DNA of 64,000 nt from Alphaproteobacteria bacterium. GTDB taxonomy: Bacteria; Pseudomonadota; Alphaproteobacteria; Caulobacterales; Caulobacteraceae. The stretch spans positions 1 through 64,000 of the forward strand of contig JAHJOO010000010.1 of assembly GCA_018820275.1 (NCBI GenBank), written 5' to 3'. Both the position numbers and the translations under genes were made by a program. Numbering within the stretch: position 1 is the stretch's first letter; the number at the start of each line of letters is the position of its first letter. This document shows, piece after piece, positions 28,383-36,896 of this stretch. The notes under the pieces were generated by a model. That model was not told where the DNA came from and ran no database searches. It worked only from the letters and a program-made list of their open reading frames with translations.

Positions 28383-28409
28383 TCTCCCTCCCCACGAAGG
28401 GGAGGGAGA
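28383..28409. terminator. Hairpin between truA and the entericidin gene
   Basis: TCTCCCTCCCC-ACGAA-GGGGAGGGAGA forms an 11-bp stem. It separates two convergent genes. No T run follows on either strand. The CTCCCTCCCC / GGGGAGGGAG hairpin may also be an intergenic repeat found elsewhere in the genome. Confidence 0.5.
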
Positions 28410-28415
28410 GCGGGA

Positions 28416-28553
28416 TCAGTTCCGGGCTTCGTTCGAGGCGCCGGTGACGGCGTCGCCGGCGGCCGAGACGTCGCGGCCGACGCCGGCGATGGTGTTGCAG
28501 GCCGACACGGCCATGGCGGCGGCGATCAGGGTCAGGGTGACGATCTTCTTCAT
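28416..28553 (-). CDS. Entericidin EcnA/B family lipoprotein
   Basis: A 45-residue protein: MKKIVTLTLIAAAMAVSAC, with lipobox Cys19, followed by NTIAGVGRDVSAAGDAV. The NTxxGxGxDxxxxGxA pattern is the entericidin signature. Entericidins are small outer-membrane lipoproteins related to stress and, in E. coli, to programmed lysis; in alphaproteobacteria the role is mostly unknown. Strand and start were chosen from the signal peptide and the AGACTGACCC leader with a weak GGAGACT ribosome-binding site. Confidence 0.85.
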   Translation of the reverse strand: MKKIVTLTLIAAAMAVSACNTIAGVGRDVSAAGDAVTGASNEARN

Positions 28554-28658
28554 GGGTCAGTCTCCAGGGGTTGAACCTGCGCCGGGAACGCCAAGCGTGG
28601 CCATTGGGTTGCGCGGGCCCCATCGCCAAGACGCCGCACCGTCTGCTAACGCGACCGG

Positions 28659-30332
28659 ATGAGCCAGCCGCAGAACACCGCCGCCCGCCGTCTCGTCGAA
28701 ACCCTGGTCGCGAACGGGATCGACAAGGTCTTCTGCGTGCCGGGCGAGAGCTATCTGGCCGTGCTGGACGCCCTGGCCGACGTGCGCGACCGGATCGAGG
28801 TCATCACCTGCCGGCACGAGGCGGGCGCCGCCAACATGGCCGAGGCCTATGGCAAGCTGACCGGCAGGCCCGGGGTCTGCATGGTCACGCGCGGGCCGGG
28901 CGCGACGCATGCCTCCATCGGCGTGCACACGGCGCATCAGGATTCCACGCCGATGATCCTGTTCGTCGGCCAGATCGCCCTGACCGACCGGGGCCGCGGG
29001 GCCTTCCAGGAGGTCGACTATCGCGAGGTGTTCGGTGGCCTGGCCAAGTGGGCGACCGAGTTGGAAAGCCCCGAGCGCACCGTCGAGGTGGTCGAGCGCG
29101 CTTTCGCCACCGCCCTGCAGGGGCGCATGGGGCCGGTGGTCGTGGCCCTGCCCGAGGACCTGCTGCACGCCGACGGCGGGCCGGCCCCCAAACGCCCCGT
29201 CATGCCGGCCAGGGCGGGGCTGGACGCGGCGACGCTGGCGCAGATCGGCGACCGGCTGAAGGCCGCCGAGCGGCCGCTGATCGTGGTCGGCGGATCCGGC
29301 TGGACGACCGGGGCGGCGGGTGCCCTGGCCGACTGGGCCGAGCGGCACATGATCCCGATCTCGGGCTCGTTCCGGCGCAAGGACATCATCGGCAACGACC
29401 GGCCCAACTATGCCGGCGACCTGGGGCTGGGGTGCAATCCGAAGCTGACGGCGCGGGCCCGGGCGGCGGACTTAGTGATCGCCATCGGCGCCCGGCTGGG
29501 GGAAAACCCGACCCAGGGCTACACCCTGTTCGACCGCGACCACACGGGGGGCGTGCTGGTGCACCTGCATCCGGGGCCGGAGGAGCTGGGCCGGGTGTGG
29601 CCGACGCTGATCTCGGGCGTGGCCGACAATTCGCTGGCCGCGCTGGCCCTGACGACGCTGGAGCCGGGCCGCGACTGGGCCGACGAGGCCCGGGCGGCCA
29701 ACGAAGCCTTCCTCGCCTTCTCGACCCCGGTGGAGGTGACCGGCGCGGTCAACATGAGCGTGTGCATGCAGCACCTGGGTGAGGCCCTGCCCCACGACGC
29801 GATCATCACCAACGGCGCGGGCAATTTCGCGGCCTGGCTGCACCGCTTCTATCGCCACAACACCTGCAAGACCCAGCTGGCCCCGACATCGGGCGCGATG
29901 GGCTACGGTTGGCCCGCGGCCATCGCCGCCAAGGCCGTGGACCGCGACCGCGAGGCGATCTGCGTCGCCGGCGACGGCGACTTCCTGATGACGGGTCAGG
30001 AGATGGCCACCGCCGTCCAGCACGGGCTGAACCCGGTGGTGATCGTGGTCGACAATTCGACCTACGGCACCATCCGCATGCATCAGGAGGGGCACTATCC
30101 GGGGGCGGAGCGGGTCATCGCCACCGACCTGAAGAACCCCGACTTCGTGATGTGGGCGCAGGCGTTCGGGGCCTTCGGCATCCGCTGCGAGACGACCGAA
30201 GACTTCCCCGCCGCGCTCGAGACCGCCCGCGCCGAGGCCCGCACCCGCGGCGTCCCCGCCCTGATCCACCTGATCACCTCGGCCGAAGACATCGCGCCGG
30301 GGCGGACGATCAGCGGGCTGCGCAAGGGCTGA
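28659..30332 (+). CDS. Thiamine diphosphate-dependent enzyme, acetolactate synthase-like
   Basis: A 557-residue protein of the POX/ALS superfamily with the three-domain layout. The N-terminal PYR domain has [15 protein letters not shown] with the activating Glu54. A central domain follows, then a C-terminal PP domain with [15 protein letters not shown] (Mg/ThDP site) and [11 protein letters not shown]. The second copy of residues needed for FAD binding is unclear. No regulatory subunit gene (ilvH) is adjacent, so it is more likely an ALS-like lyase or decarboxylase than the biosynthetic IlvB. trmD follows 2 bp later. Confidence 0.85.
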   Translation: MSQPQNTAARRLVETLVANGIDKVFCVPGESYLAVLDALADVRDRIEVITCRHEAGAANMAEAYGKLTGRPGVCMVTRGPGATHASIGVHTAHQDSTPMILFVGQIALTDRGRGAFQEVDYREVFGGLAKWATELESPERTVEVVERAFATALQGRMGPVVVALPEDLLHADGGPAPKRPVMPARAGLDAATLAQIGDRLKAAERPLIVVGGSGWTTGAAGALADWAERHMIPISGSFRRKDIIGNDRPNYAGDLGLGCNPKLTARARAADLVIAIGARLGENPTQGYTLFDRDHTGGVLVHLHPGPEELGRVWPTLISGVADNSLAALALTTLEPGRDWADEARAANEAFLAFSTPVEVTGAVNMSVCMQHLGEALPHDAIITNGAGNFAAWLHRFYRHNTCKTQLAPTSGAMGYGWPAAIAAKAVDRDREAICVAGDGDFLMTGQEMATAVQHGLNPVVIVVDNSTYGTIRMHQEGHYPGAERVIATDLKNPDFVMWAQAFGAFGIRCETTEDFPAALETARAEARTRGVPALIHLITSAEDIAPGRTISGLRKG

Positions 30333-30334
30333 CC

Positions 30335-31060
30335 ATGCCCTTCACCGCCACCGTCCTGACCATGTTTCCCGAGGCCTTTCCGGGGCCGCTGGGCGTCTCG
30401 CTGATCGGGACGGCCCAGCACGAGCGGGGCCTGTGGAAGCTCGAAACGGTTGACATCCGGGGCTTCAGCGACGATAGGCGCGGCTTCCTGGACGACACCC
30501 CCGCGGGTGGCGGTGCAGGAGCCGTGCTCAAAGCGGACGTGGTGGCCCGGGCGGTGGACAGCCTTTCGGGACCGAAGCGGCCGCTTTTGTACATGAGCGC
30601 CCGGGGTCGGCCCCTGACCCAGGCGCGCGTCAAGGACTGGGCCACGGGCGACGGCATCGTCGTGCTGTGCGGCCGGTTCGAGGGGGTGGACCAGCGGGTG
30701 CTCGACGCCCGGGGGTTCGAGGAGGTCTCCGTCGGAGACGCGGTCCTGGCCGGTGGCGAGGCGGCGGCGATGGTGGCGATCGAGGCGTGCATACGACTGA
30801 TCCCCGGAGTGCTCGGCTCAGGCGAAAGCCTGTCGTCCGAGAGTTTCGAGGATGGGCTTCTGGAGCATCCGCAGTACACGCGACCGCGGACGTTCGAGGG
30901 TCTGGAGATACCCGAGGTGCTGCTGTCGGGCGACCACAAGAAGGTCGCGCTCTGGCGTCAGGAACAGCGGGAGACGACCACGCGGGAGCGGCGACCGGAC
31001 CTCTGGTCGGCGCATCTCGCCAACTTACAGGCAAAGAGCGCAAAAGCTCGAGGAGACTGA
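30335..31060 (+). CDS. trmD: tRNA (guanine-N1-)-methyltransferase
   Basis: Methylates G37 of tRNAs with CNN/UNN-type codons, preventing frameshifts. The 241-residue product starts [13 protein letters not shown]. It has the SPOUT knot segments [24 protein letters not shown] and [14 protein letters not shown], then [13 protein letters not shown]. The ATG at 30335 lies 2 bp after the preceding stop; rplS follows with 1 bp spacing, the classical trmD-rplS pair. Confidence 0.96.
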   Translation: MPFTATVLTMFPEAFPGPLGVSLIGTAQHERGLWKLETVDIRGFSDDRRGFLDDTPAGGGAGAVLKADVVARAVDSLSGPKRPLLYMSARGRPLTQARVKDWATGDGIVVLCGRFEGVDQRVLDARGFEEVSVGDAVLAGGEAAAMVAIEACIRLIPGVLGSGESLSSESFEDGLLEHPQYTRPRTFEGLEIPEVLLSGDHKKVALWRQEQRETTTRERRPDLWSAHLANLQAKSAKARGD

Positions 31061-31061
31061 G

Positions 31062-31487
31062 ATGAACATTCTGCAGACCATCGCTGCCGAAGAAAAAGCC
31101 CGCGTCCTGGGCGACCGCAAGATCCCGGACTTCCAGCCCGGCGACACCCTGCGCGTCATGGTCAAGATCAAGGAAGGCGAGCGCGAGCGCATCCAGGCGT
31201 TCGAAGGCGTCTGCATCGCGCGTGACGGCGGCGGCATCAATGAGACCTTCACGGTCCGCAAGATTTCGTTCGGCGAGGGCGTGGAACGGAAATTCCCGAT
31301 CCTGTCCCCGAACATCGACGCCATCGAGGTGAAGCGTCGCGGCGTCGTGCGGCGCGCCAAGCTGTATTATCTGCGCGACCGTCGCGGCAAGTCGGCCCGG
31401 ATCGCCGAGCGCCAGACCGTGCGCAAGGGCGTGGAAGTGCCGTCCGAAGGCGCCGCCGACGCGGCCCCGGAGTCGACCGAAGGCTGA
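31062..31487 (+). CDS. rplS: 50S ribosomal protein L19
   Basis: Located at the 30S/50S interface. The 141-residue product shows [20 protein letters not shown] (in part), AFEGVCIAR and the C-terminal [16 protein letters not shown]. It has an Ala/Glu-rich extension after residue 125, common in Caulobacterales. ATG at 31062 is preceded by GAGGAGA. Confidence 0.97.
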   Translation: MNILQTIAAEEKARVLGDRKIPDFQPGDTLRVMVKIKEGERERIQAFEGVCIARDGGGINETFTVRKISFGEGVERKFPILSPNIDAIEVKRRGVVRRAKLYYLRDRRGKSARIAERQTVRKGVEVPSEGAADAAPESTEG

Positions 31488-31516
31488 TTTCGGCCTCGCC
31501 GCGATCCAGAGTTCCA

Positions 31517-31545
31517 GAAGGCCCGGGCGCATCGTCCGGGCCTTC
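31517..31545 (+). terminator. Terminator-like hairpin after rplS
   Basis: GAAGGCCCGG (31517-31526) pairs with CCGGGCCTTC (31536-31545) around a 9-nt loop. GTCGTT follows, so the T tract is poor. Confidence 0.6.
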
Positions 31546-31651
31546 GTCGTTCCTGACGGGACATGACGCGTCAGGCGAGCGGGATTGCGGCCGGAAATGG
31601 GCGCGCTAGTGTGCGGCCAAGCCTGATGGCCTTTCCCTTCTGGAGACTGAC

Positions 31652-32134
31652 ATGCGCCTGTTCCCCGCCCTGCTCGCCGGCGCCGCCCTCGCCGCCGTCG
31701 CCCTGCCCGCCGCCGCGCAGGATCCCCTGCCGAACGCGGGCCCCTACTACATCATGGACATCACCGACGAGAACATCATCCTGGCCTCGGGCGGCACCCG
31801 GTCGCGTCGGGGTGCCGAGGCCAGCGTGACCATCTCGGTCGTCAGCGCGGCCGGCTCGGTGCAGGACGGCATCGCCCGCCTGGACATGGCCTACCGCTTC
31901 CAGTGCTCGCAGCGGACCTTCAAGACCCCGGGCGCCTCGGCCTATGGTCTGGACGGCGGCTTCATGGGCGGGATCGACGACGATCAGGACTGGACCGCGG
32001 TCAACATGACGGCGACCAGCGCGGTGATCATGGCCTACGCCTGCGACGGGACGCTGCCGGAGGGCATCGAGCCGATCGACGGCGACATCAACGTGATCGC
32101 CGAACGCTACCGCGAGATCTCCGCCGGCGGCTGA
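31652..32134 (+). CDS. Secreted protein of unknown function
   Basis: A 160-residue protein with a clear signal peptide (MRLFPALLAGAAL to ...PAAAQ, cleavage near 23). The mature part is beta-rich with two Cys (FQCSQ and YACDG) likely joined by a disulfide. No family recognised. Single-gene unit closed by a bidirectional terminator. Confidence 0.75.
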   Translation: MRLFPALLAGAALAAVALPAAAQDPLPNAGPYYIMDITDENIILASGGTRSRRGAEASVTISVVSAAGSVQDGIARLDMAYRFQCSQRTFKTPGASAYGLDGGFMGGIDDDQDWTAVNMTATSAVIMAYACDGTLPEGIEPIDGDINVIAERYREISAGG

Positions 32135-32156
32135 TTGCGGCGCGACGGAATGAAAA

Positions 32157-32183
32157 AAGGCCCCCGGCGAACCCGGGGGCCTT
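32157..32183. terminator. Bidirectional terminator between convergent genes
   Basis: AAGGCCCCCGG and CCCGGGGGCCTT form an 11-bp-class stem with a CGAA-type loop. A-rich sequence on the left (AAAAAA at 32153-32158) supplies the T run for the minus-strand gene. Confidence 0.75.
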
Positions 32184-32204
32184 CCTCGTTTCAGGCGGAC
32201 CGCC

Positions 32205-32711
32205 TCACATCGGCAGCGGGCACCCGTCCGGGGTGGTGGTCGTGACCGGCCGGCCGTCGGTGCCCTCCAGCGCGTGCTTGAGGTCGCGCATCTCGTCGTG
32301 CCCGTCCTTCACGACGACGTAGGCGCGGCGCACCAGTTCGCGGGTCGTGGCCGACAGGTTCTCGTCCTCCAGCGCGCGCTCGAACTTCGCCTTGATGAAG
32401 TCCTCGCCGTTCTCGACGGAGTTCACCACCGCCTGTTCGTCGCGCAGAAGGGCGTGTTTCACGTCGAGGAAGGCGCGGTGGGCCTTGGCCAGGATGGAGC
32501 CGTCGTCCTCGGGCTCGGCGCCGAGGCCGCGCACGGCCGTCTGCAGGTCGGCGGCGACCCGGCGGCGCTCGCCCGCGCGCTTGACGAAACGGTCGCGCCA
32601 GGCGGCGACGTCGGTCTCCTTGGCCGCCTCCTCATAGCCGTCGGCGCTGTCCAGCGTGGTCTCGATCAGGCCATTGAGGGCGTCGATGTCGTGTCGGTTG
32701 GCGTCGGTCAT
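32205..32711 (-). CDS. PA2169-type four-helix-bundle protein (DUF2383)
   Basis: A 168-residue, highly charged, all-helical protein starting MTDANRHDIDALNGLIETTLDSADGY (in part), the usual start of the DUF2383/PA2169 ferritin-like family. These proteins are small cytoplasmic four-helix bundles of unknown, possibly stress-related, function. ATG at 32711 is chosen because GAGAGG lies 7 bp upstream; an earlier in-frame ATG at 32729 has no better signal. The C-terminal tail (DGRPVTTTTPDGCPLPM) is disordered-looking. Confidence 0.82.
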   Translation of the reverse strand: MTDANRHDIDALNGLIETTLDSADGYEEAAKETDVAAWRDRFVKRAGERRRVAADLQTAVRGLGAEPEDDGSILAKAHRAFLDVKHALLRDEQAVVNSVENGEDFIKAKFERALEDENLSATTRELVRRAYVVVKDGHDEMRDLKHALEGTDGRPVTTTTPDGCPLPM

Positions 32712-32796
32712 GGCTTTGCCTCTCATCGGGGAAGATGAGACCAAAGCGCCCGCCGGGCCGGCGAGTTTCAGCTTGGCCGTTGAGATGTCGCTGAAT

Positions 32797-33594
32797 CTAC
32801 AGCCGCGTCCGGAGCGACCACAGTTCCGGGAAGCAGCGCCGCGACAGGGTCTCGGCCAGATAGGCGACGCCCGCCGTGCCGCCCGTGCCGGGCCGCCGGC
32901 CGATGATGCGCTCCACCGTCACCACGTGCTTGTGCCGCCAGGTCAGCAGGGCGTCGTCCAGATCGACCAGCTTTTCGGCCAGCTGGTACAGCTCCCAGAA
33001 CTCGCGCGGGCGGCGATAGACCTCCAGCCAGGCGTCCTCGACGGCGGGGCTGGACTCATAGGGCTTCGCCACGTCGCGGTTCAGCACCGCGTCGGGCAGG
33101 GGCAAGCCCGCGGCCGCGAGGCGGGCGAGGGCATCGTCGTACAGGCTGGGCGCCGCCATGGCGGCCTTCAGCGCGTCATGGGCATGGGGGCGGCCGACGT
33201 GGAACTTCAGGAACCGCTCGTCCTTCAGACCCAGCATGGCCTCGAACCGCCGGAACTGGTCGCTCTGGAATCCGGAGGACGAGCCGAGAACCTCGCGGAA
33301 GTTGAGATAGTCGGCCGGGGTCATGGTGGCCAGGACGTCCCAGCTCTGGGTCATCACCGCCTGGATGCGGCTGATGCGGGCCAGGCTCTTGTAGGCCGGG
33401 ACCAGATCGCCGGCGCGGACCAGGGTCTGGGCCAGCGCCACCTCGTGCAGCATCTGTTTGAGCCACAGCTCCTTGGTCTGGTGGATGACCACGAACAGCA
33501 TCTCGTCGTGCTGGTCGGAGATCGGCTTCTGGGCCGACAGCAGGACGTCGAGGTCCAGGTAGCCGGCGTAGGTCATGTCGCGCGCGTCGGTCAT
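32797..33594 (-). CDS. kynA: Tryptophan 2,3-dioxygenase
   Basis: Haem dioxygenase that opens the indole ring of L-Trp to N-formylkynurenine, the first step of the kynurenine pathway. The 265-residue product has HDEMLFVVIHQTKELWLKQ (in part), GSSSGFQSDQFRRFE, and the substrate-binding GRRPGTGGTAG loop; the proximal haem His is in TWRHKHVVTVE. Slightly short for bacterial TDO (about 280). No kynU or kynB beside it. It is followed on the same strand by unrelated envelope genes upstream. Confidence 0.95.
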   Translation of the reverse strand: MTDARDMTYAGYLDLDVLLSAQKPISDQHDEMLFVVIHQTKELWLKQMLHEVALAQTLVRAGDLVPAYKSLARISRIQAVMTQSWDVLATMTPADYLNFREVLGSSSGFQSDQFRRFEAMLGLKDERFLKFHVGRPHAHDALKAAMAAPSLYDDALARLAAAGLPLPDAVLNRDVAKPYESSPAVEDAWLEVYRRPREFWELYQLAEKLVDLDDALLTWRHKHVVTVERIIGRRPGTGGTAGVAYLAETLSRRCFPELWSLRTRL

Positions 33595-33628
33595 GCGCCC
33601 TTCTGGCCGCAGGCCGGACCGGGCGCAA

Positions 33629-34594
33629 CTACAGCCAGCCGCGCTTCCGGAACCAGGCCAGCGGCAGGATGGCCGAGACGACCATGGCGACCAGGGCGGC
33701 GGGATAGGCCCACGGCCAGGCCAGTTCCGGCATGTGGTCGAAATTCATGCCGTAGATCGAGGCGATCAGCGTCGGCGGCAGGAAGGCGACGGCCGCGACC
33801 GAGAAGATCTTGATGATCGACGACTGCTGGATGTTGATCAGGCCCAGCGCCGCGTTCAGCTGGAAGTCGACCGACGCCGCGACGGCGTGGTTGTGGTCGG
33901 TCAGGCTGCGCGCGTCGCGAGTCAGGGAGGCGAGGTGGTCGCGGGCCTCGACGTCCTTCTCGACACGGTCGTCCAGCCCGAGGAAGACGAAGGCGCGCAT
34001 CAGCCCCGCCAGGCTCTGCTCCAGCCGGGCATTGGCCAGACGCGCCCGGCCGAGGCGGTTGATGAAGGGCTCGAAACTGGTGGCGCGACCCCGTTCGGCA
34101 AAGATCTCCTCGCCGACCTCCTGCACCCGCGCGGCGCTGCGCGACAGCACGTCGGAGGTGCGGTCGATGACCATTTCGAACAGGTGCAGCGCCAGGCCCG
34201 GGGCGGTGGAGCAGGCCGCCTCGTCGCGCTCCAGCGCGGCCTCCAGCATGGCGAAGGGGCGCGGCTCGAAATAGCGGATGGTCACCAGCGGGCCCGGGGT
34301 GACCACGAAGGTCACCGGGTCGAGGAAGGGCACCTCCTCGTCGCCGCGGTGCAGCAGGTCGACGGTGACGTAGGTGGCCCCGCGCTCGCGGTAGAAGCGG
34401 CTGGACGCCTCGATCGCCGCCATCTCCTCGCGCGTGGGCAGGGGCAGGCCGCCCAGCGCCGTCTCGACCGACAGCTCCTCCTCGCGGGTCGGGGCGACCA
34501 GATCGATCCAGAGCACGTCCGGGTCCAGCGCGCCCGCGAAGGGCGCGTCGAGGACGCGGCATCCCGGTTCGCCGCGCCGGTGGATCCGGATCAT
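33629..34594 (-). CDS. corA: CorA family Mg2+/Co2+ transporter
   Basis: A 321-residue pentameric channel. A large cytoplasmic N-terminal domain is followed by two C-terminal helices; the first ends in the pore motif YGMNF and the loop HMPELAW replaces the usual MPE(L/F) residues correctly. FLPPTLIASIYGMN begins the signature. Full length. Ends 34 bp before kynA on the same strand. Confidence 0.93.
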   Translation of the reverse strand: MIRIHRRGEPGCRVLDAPFAGALDPDVLWIDLVAPTREEELSVETALGGLPLPTREEMAAIEASSRFYRERGATYVTVDLLHRGDEEVPFLDPVTFVVTPGPLVTIRYFEPRPFAMLEAALERDEAACSTAPGLALHLFEMVIDRTSDVLSRSAARVQEVGEEIFAERGRATSFEPFINRLGRARLANARLEQSLAGLMRAFVFLGLDDRVEKDVEARDHLASLTRDARSLTDHNHAVAASVDFQLNAALGLINIQQSSIIKIFSVAAVAFLPPTLIASIYGMNFDHMPELAWPWAYPAALVAMVVSAILPLAWFRKRGWL

Positions 34595-34603
34595 GGAGGG
34601 CGA

Positions 34604-35113
34604 TCAGCCCAGGTGGAACGGCAGGGAGGCGATCCGCGTCGGGCCGCCCAGACGCTCGTTGTGGACGAAGCCGTAGACCGGATAGACCGAGGAGCCGAGG
34701 TCGTTGATCGGGGCGTACCAGACCTTGACCGCGCTCCAGTCGCCGGCGTCGGAGACGTCGGCCACGGTGACGTTCTCCTCGATCTTGCCGCGGCTGCCGC
34801 CCCAGTTGGCGTGGGTGATGCGGATGACGCGGTCGGTGAGGATCTCCGACACCACCGCCACGTGGCCGCGGGTCATGCGGCCGGTCGGACGGAAGACGAG
34901 GACCGAGCCGACCTCGGGCGAGTCGCCGGTGCGGTACTGGCCCTGGGCGCTCTGCCACCAGGTCCACGCGTCGCCGCGGATCTCGATGCCGGAAGTGAGG
35001 CGGGCGAAGGTCACGCACTGCCAATACGGCGCGTCAGCCCGGGCGATTTGAGGGCCGACGGCGGAAAAGCCGATGACCGTTGCAACCAGGGCGACCGCGA
35101 GCCGTTTCAGCAT
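34604..35113 (-). CDS. Secreted CHAP domain protein, putative cell-wall amidase/endopeptidase
   Basis: A 169-residue protein with a signal peptide (MLKRLAVALVATVIGF to about residue 26). The CHAP fold shows catalytic Cys33 in YWQCVTFAR, His84 in TRGHVAVV, and a third polar residue in ITHANWGG. CHAP enzymes cut peptidoglycan cross-links in the periplasm. The frame continues upstream to 35359, but ATG at 35113 with GAACGGAGC upstream gives the signal peptide. Ends 9 bp before corA start. Confidence 0.85.
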   Translation of the reverse strand: MLKRLAVALVATVIGFSAVGPQIARADAPYWQCVTFARLTSGIEIRGDAWTWWQSAQGQYRTGDSPEVGSVLVFRPTGRMTRGHVAVVSEILTDRVIRITHANWGGSRGKIEENVTVADVSDAGDWSAVKVWYAPINDLGSSVYPVYGFVHNERLGGPTRIASLPFHLG

Positions 35114-35159
35114 GAGGCGCGCTCCGTTCCGTTGAGACGAGGGGCTTGAGTAGCCGAAT

Positions 35160-36314
35160 TCACCCCGCGGGGGAAACCCGGGCGGGCGATTTTTCCGCGA
35201 TCTTTTTCGCCTGGCCCGCGTCCGGACCCCGTCCGGGCAGGCGACGAAGCCAGGTGCGGGCGGGTTTTTCCACAAGATGATGGGCGATCGCGGCCGCGAC
35301 CACGGCCCCGAAGACGATCCCCAGCCAGATCGGCAGGGAAAAGACCTTGTCGGCGTCACCCGTCAGCCGCGCGAGGCCGTTCACGGCGACCAGGGTCCAC
35401 GGGATCAGCACCATGTACAGAGCGTAGGAGATCTCTCCCAGCCAGACCGCGAAGCGACTGGACAACGGCCCGGCGCGGACGTTGTCCAGCGACGCCAGCG
35501 ACAGGATCAGCATGCCGCCCAGAAGGACGATGAAGCCGTCCCAGGCCTGGACCGAGGCGGCGGCGACGATCAGGACCAGCGCCAGGGCGCTGAGCAGGCC
35601 CGGACGGGCGACGCCGCCGCGACGATGGACGAGGTAGAGGGCGCAGCCGAGGGCGAAGCACGGCACGATCCGGAGCGCGCCCCAGCGGATCGTGGCCTGG
35701 GTCAGGGGAAAACCGGCAAGGTTCTGGAAGGCGACGTAGAGAGCCAGAAGCGCGGCCGCGACGGCGACGACGGCCAGCCACGGGCGGGCGCGCAGGGCCC
35801 AGGCGGCGGCGGCGAAGGCCGGGAAGGTCAGATAGGCGAACCACTCCGCCGAGATCGACCAGGAGGGGTGGTTGAAGGCGGCCTCGGGGGCCAGGCCCCA
35901 GGCGTGCAGCATCAGCAGATTGGCCGGCAGCGACGCCCAGTCGATGACCCGCGCCTCCATGGCGATGCCGGCCAGACCGGCGCCAATCGCCAGCGCCATG
36001 ACGCCCAGCAGCGTCACCAGATGCAGCGGATAGACCCGGGCGATCCGCGCCCAGAGGAAGCCCTTGTAGCCGAAGCGCCGCGTGCCGAACGCCTCCAGAT
36101 AGACGTGGCTGAGGATGAAGCCCGACAGGACGAAGAACAGTTCGACGCCCAGATAGCCCTTGGCGGCGAGGTGCGGCGTGAAGCCGACGTCGAGGAAGGG
36201 CCAGCAGGTGTAGAGCACCACCCAGGCGGCCGCGACGAAGCGCAGGGCCGTCAGCGGGCGCAGGTCGGCCGGGGCGATGGGGCCGGCGTCGTCGGGAGAG
36301 GGCACGGCTGTCAT
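35160..36314 (-). CDS. Acyltransferase family 3 membrane protein (OafA/YrhL-like)
   Basis: A 384-residue protein with about ten membrane segments. Hallmarks are LTALRFVAAAWVV, GYLGVELFFVLSGFILSHVY (in part), RIARVYPLHL and the SWSISAEWFAY motif. The family O-acetylates or acylates surface polysaccharides and other carbohydrates from the inner membrane. No SGNH domain is fused. No glycan cluster is adjacent, so the substrate is unknown. Confidence 0.9.
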   Translation of the reverse strand: MTAVPSPDDAGPIAPADLRPLTALRFVAAAWVVLYTCWPFLDVGFTPHLAAKGYLGVELFFVLSGFILSHVYLEAFGTRRFGYKGFLWARIARVYPLHLVTLLGVMALAIGAGLAGIAMEARVIDWASLPANLLMLHAWGLAPEAAFNHPSWSISAEWFAYLTFPAFAAAAWALRARPWLAVVAVAAALLALYVAFQNLAGFPLTQATIRWGALRIVPCFALGCALYLVHRRGGVARPGLLSALALVLIVAAASVQAWDGFIVLLGGMLILSLASLDNVRAGPLSSRFAVWLGEISYALYMVLIPWTLVAVNGLARLTGDADKVFSLPIWLGIVFGAVVAAAIAHHLVEKPARTWLRRLPGRGPDAGQAKKIAEKSPARVSPAG

Positions 36315-36349
36315 GCCGCCACCCTGCCCTCAAACCGCTTGGAGAAGCG

Positions 36350-36817
36350 TTAAGGCGCGGCCGGGGCCGGTTCGGCGACGGGACCGCTCTCGCCCGACGC
36401 CATGACGGCGGCGCGCGAGGCGGCGCATCCCTGCAGCGTCTTGTCGCCGATCTCGACCCGCGCCGTCAGCGGATACAGCCGGTCGCTCATGCCGTCGGAG
36501 CAGTCGGTGTCGATCAGGGTGACGGTGATCGTGCGCCCCGTGTCGGTCGCCCCGGTGAAGACGGCCAGGGTGCCCATCAGCTCGACGTCGCCGCGCGGCG
36601 CGACCTCGCGGGGGATGTCGACGCCCTCGTAGGCGATGCCGTCCGGCCCGATGTCGACGGCCCAGAACGGCTCGGTGCCGAGCGCGCGGACCGGCTGCCC
36701 CAGGTCGACGCCGCCCAGCGTCGGCGAGGGCGGGGGGGCCGGGGTCGACGGGGCGGGCGCGGACTCCCCGCAGGCGGCGAGGGCGAGCGCGGCGAGGGAC
36801 GGCAGGATCAGACGCAT
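36350..36817 (-). CDS. Lipoprotein with COG3650-like domain
   Basis: A 155-residue lipoprotein (MRLILPSLAALALAAC, Cys16). A Pro-rich linker precedes GTEPFWAVDIGPDGI, the GTEPFW motif of an uncharacterised envelope domain (COG3650-like), which often occurs with HslJ or MliC-type domains. Two Cys in CSD and QGC could pair. ATG at 36817 gives the signal peptide; the earlier ATG at 36832 would extend it by 5 residues. Confidence 0.75.
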   Translation of the reverse strand: MRLILPSLAALALAACGESAPAPSTPAPPPSPTLGGVDLGQPVRALGTEPFWAVDIGPDGIAYEGVDIPREVAPRGDVELMGTLAVFTGATDTGRTITVTLIDTDCSDGMSDRLYPLTARVEIGDKTLQGCAASRAAVMASGESGPVAEPAPAAP

Positions 36818-36896
36818 GGGCAACTCCGGCAACCGTCGGCATCGGACGCGGCCCGGCGACGGAGGTCAAGGGCGGCGGTTCGGGTTAGGGTGGGGA

